Of a stretch of 64,000 bases of DNA, positions 8,590-17,479 are shown piece after piece. The notes beneath the pieces were generated by a model, which saw only the letters and a program-made list of their open reading frames with translations, was not told the DNA's origin and ran no database searches. The DNA is taken from the NCBI RefSeq assembly GCF_025460805.1, contig NZ_JAMXFJ010000018.1:54562-118561 (forward strand), read 5' to 3'. This DNA is from Microvirga sesbaniae. Its GTDB lineage: Bacteria; Pseudomonadota; Alphaproteobacteria; Rhizobiales; Beijerinckiaceae. The position numbers and the translations under genes are program-made. Positions within the stretch are counted from its first letter, which is position 1. The number at the start of each line of letters is the position of its first letter.

Positions 8590-8716
8590 TAGAGCATCGG
8601 ACCCAAAGGTGGGTCTACTTTTGGGTCCGATGCTCAATTCCTGAAGCGGCGCATCGTTCGGCGCGGACCCAGCGGGCCGCGCAAGCGAAAACCGAGTTCA
8701 CTTTTCCGCACGATGC
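8590..8716. repeat. Interspersed palindromic repeat, family 1 (full length)
   Basis: Left part: AGAGCATCGGACCCAAA, then TTTTGGGTCCGATGCTC (8591-8635), an almost perfect hairpin. Right part: GCGCATCGTTCGGCGCGGACCC, then GAAAACCGAGTTCACTTTTC, ending CACGATGC. The right end lies about 80 bp before the first usable start codon of the regulator gene that follows. Confidence 0.85.
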
Positions 8717-8797
8717 CTCCAGGCAGAGAGGGACACGATCATCGGCGCAGTCTCGGCGGACGAAAAGGTCACTTGGTTCGGGCCGTTCCGGCTCGAC

Positions 8798-11554
8798 GTG
8801 CCGCGGCGCAAGCTCACCTGCGGCAACGACCCCGTGCACCTGGGCGGCCGGTCGATGGACATCCTGATCGAGCTTGCGAGAAGCAAGGGGAGTCTCGTCC
8901 CCAAGGACGTGCTCGTCGCGAAGGTCTGGCCGAACCTGACCGTGCACGACGGCAACCTGAAGGTCACCGTCGCGGCTCTGCGCCGCGCCCTCCGGGAACA
9001 CGCGCCGTCCGTTGACTACATCGGCAATGTCGTGGGCCGCGGCTATTGGTTGCGCGACGACGACGAAGCCGGGCGGGCGACCGCGCAGATCGCGTCCTCG
9101 GGCGCGTCTCTGCCCGATCTGGCGATGTTGATCGGGCGCGAAGACGAGATCGCGGCGATCCGCGCCTCGCTCGCCGCCAATCGCCTGACCACGATCGCCG
9201 GCCCCGGTGGGATCGGCAAGACGACGGTCGCGGTGGCGGCCGCGCAGCTCTTCGAGGATGACGGGCGCGGCGCCGTGACCTTCGTCGACCTTGCCCGGGT
9301 AGCGAGCGACGAGTTCGTCACGGCCTCCCTGGCCGTCGCGCTCGGGATCCGGGCCGACGGCAGCGACAGCCTGCAATCGCTCGTGTCCATCTTGGCCGGA
9401 CAGAAGATCCTTCTCGTGCTGGACACCTGCGAGCACGTTCTCGGGGCCGTCGCCCACATCTCCAACGTTATCCTGGCGGGCGCTCCGGAGGTTCGGATCC
9501 TCGCGACGTCGCGTCAGGTGCTGCGCGCCCGCGGCGAGAAGGTGATATGGCTGGAGCCCCTGCCCGTCCCGCCCGACGAGCCGGGGCTTGGCATCGCGGA
9601 GGTCCTGCGCTACGCGGCGCCGAGGCTCCTGGCGGCGAGGGCCAGGGACAAGGCGGAACTCCTGCTGAACGATCACCATGCCGGCGTCCTCGGCGAGATT
9701 TGCCGGAGACTCGACGGGTCGCCGCTGGCGATCGAGCTTGTGGCTCCCCGGTTGGCCGGACGGAGCCCGGAGGAGGTCCTCGCGGAACTCGACGACCGGT
9801 TCAAGACCTTGCGCCGGTCGGCGGGCGGAGGTCCTCTGCGTCACCAGACGATGCTGATGACGCTTGAGTGGAGCTATGCGCTCCTCACGGAGGACGAGGC
9901 CGCGATGCTGCGAGCCGCCTCCGTGTTTGCCGGCACATTCGGCGCGGACGAGGTCAGGATCGTGTCTGGCGGCGCCCTTGGCCCGGCGGCAGCGGCCGAT
10001 GCCGTCTCGGGCCTGCGTCTCAAGTCGGTGTTCAGCGTGGACGAGGCATCGGGAGAGCTCCGCTACCGGCTGCTGGACAGCACCCGGGCCTTCGCGGCAA
10101 ACCTGCTCGAGAGTCATGGCGAGCTCGCCGAGGTCTCCGCCCGATATGCGAACCTTCTCTTGGACGTGCTCCGACGGGCGGAGACGGATCTGCTCGCGCT
10201 CAACAACCGCCGGTGGCGGGCCGTCTACGGCGCGCGATCCGACGATCTCCGCAGAGCGATCGAGTGGACCCTCAACCGGGGGAACGATCCGCTTCTGGGG
10301 GTTCAGCTCGTCGCGGCCGGGCTGCCCCTCTGGCAGGAACTCTCGCAGGCCGAGGAAAGCCGGCGAAACTGCGAGCGGGCGTTGGTCGAGTTCGACCGCC
10401 AGGGCGGCACCGACCGCAGACTGCAACTCGCCATCATGGTCGCCCTGGCGTCGGCGAACACCTACCTGTCCGCCGACCCGGACAAGGCTGCGCACTTGTT
10501 CGACGACGCCCTCCGGCTCGCTCGCGATCTCGGCGATGTCAAATCGGAGTGCCGTATCCTGGGAGCCCTTGCGCTCTACCAGCTTTTGCCGGGCTACGAC
10601 AGCGATGCTCCCGACACGCTCGAGGCGATGCGGCAGGCGGCGATCCGGGCCAACGATCGAGCGGCCCAATGGGAGGTGGAAAAGCATCTCTCCGAATGGG
10701 AAACTCTGCAATGTGACTTCCCGTCGGCGTGCTCCCGGCTGGAACGTCTGTTGGAGGTTATGCCAGGCTTCGAAAACCCGGAGATTCCTCAAGGCCTCAT
10801 CCATCAGCGCATCAAGGCGCAGGTCCATCTTGGCGCGATGCACTGGCTGATGGGCCGCCCGGGCCAGGCCCTGGCACTGACCCGCGACGTCGTGAGCGTG
10901 GCGAGCGGGGCGCATCACGACCTGACTCTCATCCATTGCCTCGCTCACGGGGCAATCTTCACCTACATGAGATGTGGCGCTTACGAGGAGGCGGCCGCCT
11001 GTTGCGGGATGCTGACCCGCGCAGTCTACCGGTCGGGCGCGGCGGGGTGGCTGCCCCTCGCGCGCCTGTACACCGCCTCCGTCGCAGCCGCCGCGGGTCC
11101 GTCTCCGCCTGTGGCCGAGTTGCAGTCTTGCTTCGACGAGCTTCGGACCGGGATGAACCAGATCGGAAACCACAGCTATTACGCCACCCTCACCGAGGCG
11201 ATGCTGGCGGCTTGCGAATACGGGAAGGCACGCGAGGTCATCGACTTCGTGTTGGACATGGGCGCCCAGAAGTGGATCAGGCCGGAATTCCTTCGCATGA
11301 AGGCCGCGGTTCTGCGGTCGGACGGCCTCGACGACGAGGCTCTTACCCTGCTTCGGGAGGCTCTCCTGAACACCGTCGAGATCGGTTGCCGTTCCTGGGG
11401 GATCCGGATCGTCGTCGACATCGGAAGGCTCCTGCGGGACAACGGCGCGATCGATGAAGCCCGCGACCTGGTCGAGCCCGTCCTCGCCGAGTACGACGAC
11501 GGCTCCGACACGGAGGATCTCGCGAGAGCCCGCGCGCTCCTGGCCGAGCTGTAG
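8798..11554 (+). CDS. Winged-helix / NB-ARC (STAND) ATPase regulator, long form
   Basis: 918 residues from GTG 8798. Domains: OmpR/PhoB-type winged helix (about 1-85, ending GNVVGRGYWL), a P-loop ATPase with Walker A GPGGIGKTT at 135-143, Walker B-like LLVLDTCEH, sensor-like LATSRQ and SPLAIELVA, then a helical TPR-like C-terminus of about 450 residues. It is expected to be a cytoplasmic transcription activator of the signal-responsive STAND ATPase type. The recognisable winged helix extends about 12 codons upstream of 8798 (a TWFGPFRLD-like stretch), yet that frame has no ATG, GTG or TTG back to a stop at 8642, just inside a repeat. The true 5' end may be damaged. It precedes paoABC in the same direction and probably regulates it. 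Confidence 0.82.
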   Translation: MPRRKLTCGNDPVHLGGRSMDILIELARSKGSLVPKDVLVAKVWPNLTVHDGNLKVTVAALRRALREHAPSVDYIGNVVGRGYWLRDDDEAGRATAQIASSGASLPDLAMLIGREDEIAAIRASLAANRLTTIAGPGGIGKTTVAVAAAQLFEDDGRGAVTFVDLARVASDEFVTASLAVALGIRADGSDSLQSLVSILAGQKILLVLDTCEHVLGAVAHISNVILAGAPEVRILATSRQVLRARGEKVIWLEPLPVPPDEPGLGIAEVLRYAAPRLLAARARDKAELLLNDHHAGVLGEICRRLDGSPLAIELVAPRLAGRSPEEVLAELDDRFKTLRRSAGGGPLRHQTMLMTLEWSYALLTEDEAAMLRAASVFAGTFGADEVRIVSGGALGPAAAADAVSGLRLKSVFSVDEASGELRYRLLDSTRAFAANLLESHGELAEVSARYANLLLDVLRRAETDLLALNNRRWRAVYGARSDDLRRAIEWTLNRGNDPLLGVQLVAAGLPLWQELSQAEESRRNCERALVEFDRQGGTDRRLQLAIMVALASANTYLSADPDKAAHLFDDALRLARDLGDVKSECRILGALALYQLLPGYDSDAPDTLEAMRQAAIRANDRAAQWEVEKHLSEWETLQCDFPSACSRLERLLEVMPGFENPEIPQGLIHQRIKAQVHLGAMHWLMGRPGQALALTRDVVSVASGAHHDLTLIHCLAHGAIFTYMRCGAYEEAAACCGMLTRAVYRSGAAGWLPLARLYTASVAAAAGPSPPVAELQSCFDELRTGMNQIGNHSYYATLTEAMLAACEYGKAREVIDFVLDMGAQKWIRPEFLRMKAAVLRSDGLDDEALTLLREALLNTVEIGCRSWGIRIVVDIGRLLRDNGAIDEARDLVEPVLAEYDDGSDTEDLARARALLAEL

Positions 11555-11655
11555 ACATCACTGCCGGATTTGCTCGGTTTTTCACCGTTTTACATGCGTT
11601 GAGACCTTGGCTCCCTAAACTGACCCGATCGGGATCGTGCAGCGCGGAGCAGCCC

Positions 11656-12300
11656 ATGAACACCCCAGACCTCGACCTCTCGCGCCGCGAATTCGCGGCC
11701 GGCGCCCTGACCACGGTCGTGACGGCCTCGGCTCCCCGGGCGAGGGCCGCCCAGGCGGCGACGCCCGGGTCCGCGGCCGGAGCCGCACCCCAAATGACCG
11801 TCGCCCTGCAGGTGAACGGGCGCAGCCATGAGCTGACATTGGACCTTCGGACAACTCTGCTGGATGCGCTGCGGGAACATTTGCGGCTGACCGGGACGAA
11901 GAAGGGTTGCGATCACGGTCATTGCGGGGCCTGCACCGTGCATGTCAACGGCACGCGCATCAATTCCTGCCTCAGCCTTGCCGTCATGCACCAGAGCGAC
12001 AACGTCACCACGATCGAAGGCCTCGGGACGCCCGACAAGCTCCACCCGATGCAGGCGGCCTTCATCAAGCATGACGCCTACCAGTGCGGCTACTGCACAT
12101 CCGGCCAGATCTGCTCGGCTGTCGCCCTCGCGGCCGAAGTGAATAAGGGCGTACCGAGCCACGTGACCGCCGACTTGACGGCGCCGATGAAGCTCGACAA
12201 CGCCGAACTGCGCGAGAGGATGAGCGGCAACATCTGCCGCTGCGGGGCCTATTCGAACATCGCCGAAGCCGTCAGCGAAGCCAGTGGAGCGATCGAATGA
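11656..12300 (+). CDS. paoA: Periplasmic aldehyde oxidoreductase, [2Fe-2S] subunit PaoA
   Basis: 214 residues. The N-terminus SRREFAAGAL followed by a hydrophobic stretch is a Tat signal, as in E. coli PaoA. The plant-type cluster is ligated by Cys85, 90, 93 and 105 (CDHGHCGACT). The second [2Fe-2S] domain has Cys144, 147, 194 and 196 (CGYC and CRC). It passes electrons from the molybdenum subunit to the FAD subunit. The stop codon overlaps the paoB start (ATGA), indicating translational coupling. The family oxidises aldehydes, often aromatic, in the periplasm after export of the folded heterotrimer. No PaoD-like maturation chaperone is visible here. Confidence 0.93.
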   Translation: MNTPDLDLSRREFAAGALTTVVTASAPRARAAQAATPGSAAGAAPQMTVALQVNGRSHELTLDLRTTLLDALREHLRLTGTKKGCDHGHCGACTVHVNGTRINSCLSLAVMHQSDNVTTIEGLGTPDKLHPMQAAFIKHDAYQCGYCTSGQICSAVALAAEVNKGVPSHVTADLTAPMKLDNAELRERMSGNICRCGAYSNIAEAVSEASGAIE

Positions 12301-13247
12301 AGCCCTTCACCTACGAACGGGCCAAGAGCCCGGCAGAGGCCGTGCAGGCGGTGACCTCGACACCCGGCGCACGCTTCATCGCTGGCGGCACGAACCTCCT
12401 GGACCTCATGAAGCTCCAGATTGACGCGCCGACCCACCTCGTCGACGTCCGCGGCCTACCCTTCACGACGATCGAAGACACGCAGGACGGCGGACTCCGG
12501 ATCGGCGCGCTCGTCACCAACACCGACCTCGCCTCGCACCCGCGGGTCAAGCGCGACTATGGCGTCCTGTCGCGCGCCATCGTGGCCGGGGCCACGGGGC
12601 AGTTGCGCAACAAGGCGACCACCGGCGGCAACCTGCTCCAGCGCAACCGCTGCCCCTATTTCTACAACACCGACATGCCCTGCAACAAGCGCCGCCCTGG
12701 TTCGGGCTGCGCCGCCCTGGAGGGTGTCTCGCGTTCCCTCGCGGTGATCGGCACGAGCGACAACTGCATCGCCCAGAACCCCGGCGACATGGCCGTGGCG
12801 CTCCGCCTGCTCGACGCCGACATAGAGGTGCTCGGTCCTTCCGGCCGCACGCATACCCTCCCGATTTCCGAGTTTCACCGCCTGCCCGGCGACACGCCGG
12901 AGCGCGATTTCGCCCTCGGCAACGGGGAGTTGATCACCGGGGTGAAGCTGCCGCCGCCGCTCGGCGGGACGCACCATTATCACAAGGTCCGCGACCGGGC
13001 CTCCTACGCCTTCGCGATCGTCTCGGTCGCAGCCGTGCTGCAAAAGGACGGCAGCGGCCGCGTCGCGTTCGGGAGCGTCGCGCCGAAGCCCTGGCGCGTG
13101 CAGGAGGCGGAAGCGCTCCTGCCGCAGGGGCCATCGGCCGTGACGGACCGGGCCTTCCAGGATGCGAGGCCGACAAACGACAACCGGTTCAAGATCGCAC
13201 TGGCCGAGCGGACGCTGGCGCTGGTGATCGACGAAGGGAGGCGGTGA
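12297..13247 (+). CDS. paoB: Periplasmic aldehyde oxidoreductase, FAD subunit PaoB
   Basis: 316 residues, CO-dehydrogenase flavoprotein family. The FAD-binding loop is FIAGGTNLLDLM (27-38) and the second FAD motif is ATTGGNLLQR. Cys119, 129, 138 and 157 (CPYF, PCNKR, GSGCAA, DNCIAQ) reproduce the extra [4Fe-4S] site known in E. coli PaoB, which separates this from ordinary xanthine-dehydrogenase FAD subunits. It overlaps paoA by 4 bp and precedes paoC by 3 bp, so the three form one operon. Confidence 0.93.
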   Translation: MKPFTYERAKSPAEAVQAVTSTPGARFIAGGTNLLDLMKLQIDAPTHLVDVRGLPFTTIEDTQDGGLRIGALVTNTDLASHPRVKRDYGVLSRAIVAGATGQLRNKATTGGNLLQRNRCPYFYNTDMPCNKRRPGSGCAALEGVSRSLAVIGTSDNCIAQNPGDMAVALRLLDADIEVLGPSGRTHTLPISEFHRLPGDTPERDFALGNGELITGVKLPPPLGGTHHYHKVRDRASYAFAIVSVAAVLQKDGSGRVAFGSVAPKPWRVQEAEALLPQGPSAVTDRAFQDARPTNDNRFKIALAERTLALVIDEGRR

Positions 13248-13250
13248 GCC

Positions 13251-15467
13251 ATGGATTTCACATCTCCAGCCGGCCCGAACCCCATCGACCGCCAGATTGC
13301 GGTGGGCCGCGCCACATCCCGCGTCGACGGCCCGCTGAAGGTCACGGGAACCGCCCCCTACGCGTATGAACGCCACGACGTGGCTCCGAGGCAGGCTTAC
13401 GGATACGTGGTCGGCTCTTCCATCGCCAAGGGGCGCGTCACCGGCATCGACACGGCCGCCGCGAAAGCCGCGCCGGGCGTGGTCGGGATCATCACCACGC
13501 TCGACTACAAGCCTGCCGAGCCTCCGGCGCGGCAAGCCGCGAACCTCTTCGGCGGCGACGAGATCTCCCACTACCACCAGGCGGTGGCGCTCGTGGTCGC
13601 CGAGACGTTCGAGCAGGCCCGGGCCGCCGCGCAACTGGTCGACGTGCGCTACGACAAGTCGGCAGGGAGGTTCGACCTTGCCGCCGAAGCCGCGGCCGCG
13701 AAACCGGCGGTCGACATCAACGAAGGTGAGGACGCCAAGATCTATGACCGCCTCGGCGACTTCGATGCCGCCTTCGCGGCGGCGCCGGTTCAGGTCGACG
13801 CGAGCTACACGACACCTCACCAGACCCATGCGATGATCGAGCCGCATGCCTCGATCGCCGCCTGGCAGGATGGCAAGCTGACCGTGTGGACGTCCACGCA
13901 GATGGTGGGATGGACCCGAACGGGACTGGCCAAGATCCTCGGCCTCCCGGAGCCTGACGTCCGGATCGTGTCCCCGTTCATCGGCGGAGGCTTCGGCGGC
14001 AAGCTCTATCTGCGGGCCGACGCCCTGCTGGCCGCCTATGCGGCGAAGGCACTCGATCGTCCCGTGAAGGTGACTCTCCAGCGGCCGCTGATCATCAACA
14101 ACGGCACGCACCGCTCCGCGACGATCCAGCGGATCCGTCTGGGTGCAGGCCGCGACGGCAGGCTCACGGCCATCGGCCATGTGGGCGTCAGCGGCAACCT
14201 CCCGGGCGGCGCCCCCGAGGCGGCGGTCGCGCCGACGAAGCTTCTCTATGCGGCTCCCAACCGGGACATGTATTTGACGCTGGCCGAGCTGGACCTCGGC
14301 GAAGCCAACGACATGCGCGCGCCCGGCGAGGCGCCCGGGCTGATGGCGCTCGAGATGGCGATGGACGAACTCGCCGAGAAACTCGGCATGGATCCCGTCG
14401 AGCTGCGCATCCTGAACGACACGCAGACCGATCCGCGCGACCCGAACAGGACATTTTCCGAACGCCACCTGGTCGAGTGCCTTAGGACGGGCGCGGAACG
14501 TTTCGGGTGGTCCCGCCGCAACCCCAAGCCGGGTTCGGTCCGCGACGGCAAGTGGCTGGTCGGCATGGGGGTCGCGGCCGGCATCCGGCTGAACCTCCTG
14601 ATGCCCTCGGCAGCGCGGATCCGGCTGGAGACCGACGGGACGCTCACGGTCGAAACGGACATGACCGACATCGGGACCGGCAGCTACACGATCCTTGCCC
14701 AGACGGCTGCGGAAATGATGGGGGTCCCCGTCGAGGCCGTGACCGTGAGGCTCGGCGACTCCGCCTTCCCCAAGGCCGCGGGATCGGGTGGCCAATGGGG
14801 TGCCAACAACGCGACCTCGGGCCTCTACGCCGCCTGCGTCAAGCTGCGAGAAGCGGTGGCGACGACCTTCGGGATGCGCGGCAACGACGTCGACTTCTCC
14901 GGCGGCATGGTGACGGCCGGGGGGCGCTCCGTTCCGCTCGCCGAAGCCGCCAGGGCCGGTCCACTCGTCGGCCAGGACGGTATCGCCTATGGCGATCTGG
15001 ACAAGACCTATGTTCAGGCGACCTTCGCGGGCCAGTTCGCGGAGGTGGGCGTCGACGGTTTCACCGGCGAGGTCCGCATGCGTCGCATGCTCCAGGTCGT
15101 CGATGCCGGACGCGTTCTGAACCCTCTAACGGCCCGGAGCCAGGTCATCGGGGCCATGACGATGGGTGTGGGTGGCGCGCTCATGGAAGCGCTCGCGGTC
15201 GACCCGCGCTACGGCCTCTTCATCAATCACGACCTCGGTGGCTACGAAGTCCCTGTCCATGCCGACATCCCGCACCAGGAGGTGATCATCCTCGATTACC
15301 CCGACCCGGTCTCTTCTCCCATGAAAGCGAAGGGAATCGGCGAGATCGGCCTGTGCGGCGCGGCGGCCGCGGTCGCCAACGCGGTCTATAACGCTACGGG
15401 TGTCCGGGTGCGCGACTATCCGATCACGCTGGACAGGCATCTCGACCACCTGCCCACGGTCTCGTGA
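13251..15467 (+). CDS. paoC: Periplasmic aldehyde oxidoreductase, molybdenum subunit PaoC
   Basis: 738 residues, xanthine oxidase superfamily large subunit. Landmarks: GRATSRVDGPLKVTGTAPYA at the N-terminus, PFIGGGFGGKLY (molybdopterin contact), RAPGEAPG, a glycine-rich GTGSYTIL stretch and KGIGEIGLCG near the C-terminus, whose Glu corresponds to the catalytic base of this superfamily. It should bind the molybdopterin-cytosine dinucleotide form of the cofactor, as its relatives do. The next gene starts 2 bp after the stop, so the flavoprotein reductase at 15469 belongs to the same transcript. Confidence 0.93.
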   Translation: MDFTSPAGPNPIDRQIAVGRATSRVDGPLKVTGTAPYAYERHDVAPRQAYGYVVGSSIAKGRVTGIDTAAAKAAPGVVGIITTLDYKPAEPPARQAANLFGGDEISHYHQAVALVVAETFEQARAAAQLVDVRYDKSAGRFDLAAEAAAAKPAVDINEGEDAKIYDRLGDFDAAFAAAPVQVDASYTTPHQTHAMIEPHASIAAWQDGKLTVWTSTQMVGWTRTGLAKILGLPEPDVRIVSPFIGGGFGGKLYLRADALLAAYAAKALDRPVKVTLQRPLIINNGTHRSATIQRIRLGAGRDGRLTAIGHVGVSGNLPGGAPEAAVAPTKLLYAAPNRDMYLTLAELDLGEANDMRAPGEAPGLMALEMAMDELAEKLGMDPVELRILNDTQTDPRDPNRTFSERHLVECLRTGAERFGWSRRNPKPGSVRDGKWLVGMGVAAGIRLNLLMPSAARIRLETDGTLTVETDMTDIGTGSYTILAQTAAEMMGVPVEAVTVRLGDSAFPKAAGSGGQWGANNATSGLYAACVKLREAVATTFGMRGNDVDFSGGMVTAGGRSVPLAEAARAGPLVGQDGIAYGDLDKTYVQATFAGQFAEVGVDGFTGEVRMRRMLQVVDAGRVLNPLTARSQVIGAMTMGVGGALMEALAVDPRYGLFINHDLGGYEVPVHADIPHQEVIILDYPDPVSSPMKAKGIGEIGLCGAAAAVANAVYNATGVRVRDYPITLDRHLDHLPTVS

Positions 15468-15468
15468 A

Positions 15469-17136
15469 ATGGGACGCGTCCTGCAGACCGGAGGTTGGGT
15501 CGGCGAAGAAGCCGGACCGGACGTTTACGTCGACCGGAAGGAGCAGGTCTTCCCGACCCTCGGCGGCGAGATGATCGACCGCATGCGGCCTTATGGCCGG
15601 GTGCGGTCATTCGAGGCCGGGGCGTTTCTCTACCGGTCGGGCGAGCGGGGAGTCGATCTCCACGTCGTCCTCGAGGGGGCTATCGAGATCCTGGACGACG
15701 GCCTTGATCAGGAAGCGTCCATCGTCGTGACCTACGGCCATCGTCAGTTCACCGGGGAGTTCGATCAACTGAGCGGGCGCGCGACGCTCGTCTCGGCGCG
15801 CGCTGCGCAACCCGTGAGGGCCCTGGCCTTCGACCGGTCCGGCTTCCGGAGCATGGTCGAAGCGCAGCCCGACATCGCCGATATCCTGTGGCGGGCCCTG
15901 ATCCTGCGCCGCCAGGGGATGATCCAGAACGCGGTCGGCGGCACCATCCTGATCGGCAGCCGGGCTGATCCCGCGTTTCTCCGTATCGGCCGGTTCCTCT
16001 CGCGCAACGGCTGCCCGCACCGGCAGATCGACGCCGACGGGGATTCCGACGCGCGCCGGCTCATGGTGAGCGCCGGCGTCAATGCCGACGATCTCCCGGT
16101 CGTGATCGTTGGGACTCGGGCGATCCTACGCCATCCTGACGACAGGAGCCTGTCCGACATCCTGGGCGTGTCCGAACCCGTGGACGGGGATCACATCTAC
16201 GATCTCGCGATCATCGGCGCCGGTCCGGCCGGACTCGCCGCCGCGGTCGGCGCGACCTCGGAAGGGATCGACACCATCATGGTCGACACGGTGGGTCCGG
16301 GCGGCCAAGCCGGCACAAGCTCCCGCATCGAGAACTATCCCGGCTTCCCGCTGGGCCTCTCGGGCCAGACCCTCGCCGCCAAGGCGCTCGTGCAGGCGCA
16401 AAAGTTCGGTGCCCGGCTGATCGTCGCGCGCGGCATCGAGGCGATCGACTGCGAGCGCTGCCCCTTCGTGCTGCGCCTCAACAGCGGCGAGCGCATCATG
16501 GCGCGCGCTGTCCTCGTGGCCGTCGGCGCGACCTACCGCTCCCTTGACCTCGACGACATCGACAGATTCCACGGGCGCGGGATCCACCATGCGGCAACGG
16601 GCATGGAGGCGAAGCTCTGCCGCGACGCGGACGTCGTCGTGGTGGGCGGCGGCAACTCGGCCGGTCAGGCAGCCCTATTCCTGTCGTCGCATGCGCGCCA
16701 CGTGCATGTGCTCGTTCGGGGCTCCGCACTGGCCGACACCATGTCCGACTATCTCCTCCGGCGGCTGGAAGCGTCGGATCGCATCTCGATCCACACGGGA
16801 GCCACGGTGACGAGGCTTGACGGGGACTTGACCCTGACCCGCGTCCGATGGTCGTGCCGCGATGGGACCGAGGGGCTGGCGGACGCCTCGAACCTGTTTC
16901 TCATGCTTGGCGCCGTGCCGAACACCGGCTGGCTGCAGGGCTGCGTGGATCTCGACCGCCATGGCTTCGTCCTCACCGGGGAATCGGGCGGCGACGGGAC
17001 CGGCCGCTACCGAACCAGCCGTCCGGGCATCTTCGCCGCCGGGGACGTCCGGTCGGGCTCGGTCAAGCGTGTGGCCGCAGCGGTCGGTGAAGGAGCCGTG
17101 GTCCTTGCCGAAATCCATCACTGGCTTAGAGCATAG
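15469..17136 (+). CDS. cNMP-binding-domain / thioredoxin-reductase-like FAD oxidoreductase
   Basis: 555 residues from ATG 15469, chosen over the earlier start at 15400 because that one lies inside paoC. An N-terminal cyclic-nucleotide-binding-like domain (about 20-150) contains GERGVDLHVVLEGAIEI. It is followed by a middle linker domain and then a pyridine-nucleotide disulfide oxidoreductase fold with IIGAGPAGLAAA (FAD), VVVGGGNSAGQAA (NAD(P)H) and PGIFAAGDVR. The CxxC redox pair of true thioredoxin reductase is absent; the position reads ATGMEAKLC. Proteins of this architecture are usually annotated as FAD-dependent oxidoreductases of unknown partner. The stop codon lies within a palindromic repeat. 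Confidence 0.85.
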   Translation: MGRVLQTGGWVGEEAGPDVYVDRKEQVFPTLGGEMIDRMRPYGRVRSFEAGAFLYRSGERGVDLHVVLEGAIEILDDGLDQEASIVVTYGHRQFTGEFDQLSGRATLVSARAAQPVRALAFDRSGFRSMVEAQPDIADILWRALILRRQGMIQNAVGGTILIGSRADPAFLRIGRFLSRNGCPHRQIDADGDSDARRLMVSAGVNADDLPVVIVGTRAILRHPDDRSLSDILGVSEPVDGDHIYDLAIIGAGPAGLAAAVGATSEGIDTIMVDTVGPGGQAGTSSRIENYPGFPLGLSGQTLAAKALVQAQKFGARLIVARGIEAIDCERCPFVLRLNSGERIMARAVLVAVGATYRSLDLDDIDRFHGRGIHHAATGMEAKLCRDADVVVVGGGNSAGQAALFLSSHARHVHVLVRGSALADTMSDYLLRRLEASDRISIHTGATVTRLDGDLTLTRVRWSCRDGTEGLADASNLFLMLGAVPNTGWLQGCVDLDRHGFVLTGESGGDGTGRYRTSRPGIFAAGDVRSGSVKRVAAAVGEGAVVLAEIHHWLRA

Positions 17137-17417
17137 GACGTGAAAAATGGACCCACCTTCGGGATCGATCCGATGCTCACTTCCTTAAGCGTCGCATCGT
17201 TCGACGCGGACCCAGAGGGCCACGTCAGTGGCCCGCTTTCGTCCGCATGATGCGCTAGAGCATCGGACGGACCCAGAGGGCCGCGTCAGCGAAAAGTGGA
17301 TCCGGTTTTCGCTGGCGCGGCCCGCCGGGTCCGTTCTGACCGATGCTCTCATTCAAGAAGAAAGCATCGGATGGATCCCAAAAGTGCAAGTCCACTTTTC
17401 ACGTCCGATGCTTTAGC
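17128..17417. repeat. Cluster of three family 1 palindromic repeats
   Basis: About 290 bp with successive units beginning TAGAGCATAGGACGTG, TAGAGCATCGGACGGACCC (about 17256) and AAGCATCGGATGGATCCC (about 17363), and ending CACGTCCGATGCTTTAG. GGACCCAGAGGGCC(A/G)CGTCA occurs twice. The first unit overlaps the 3' end of the preceding gene and supplies its TAG stop codon. Confidence 0.85.
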
Positions 17418-17479
17418 GAGCGGACCGACCGACAGGCGTAACGCTGCAGACGCGTTTCCTGAAGTCTGGATGGGGTGAC

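Noticed and set aside
8615..11173. Long minus-strand open frame (about 850 codons) opposite the STAND regulator
   Set aside because: It mirrors the third-position GC bias of the real gene, is Arg/Gly-rich, and shows no domain; the plus strand has clear winged-helix and P-loop motifs.
12456..14795. Long minus-strand frame (about 780 codons) opposite paoB/paoC
   Set aside because: Antisense to two well-recognised genes; no domain and typical shadow composition.
17128..17417. Repeat cluster considered as an insertion sequence
   Set aside because: No transposase frame and no consistent target duplication; internal sequence is only palindromic modules.
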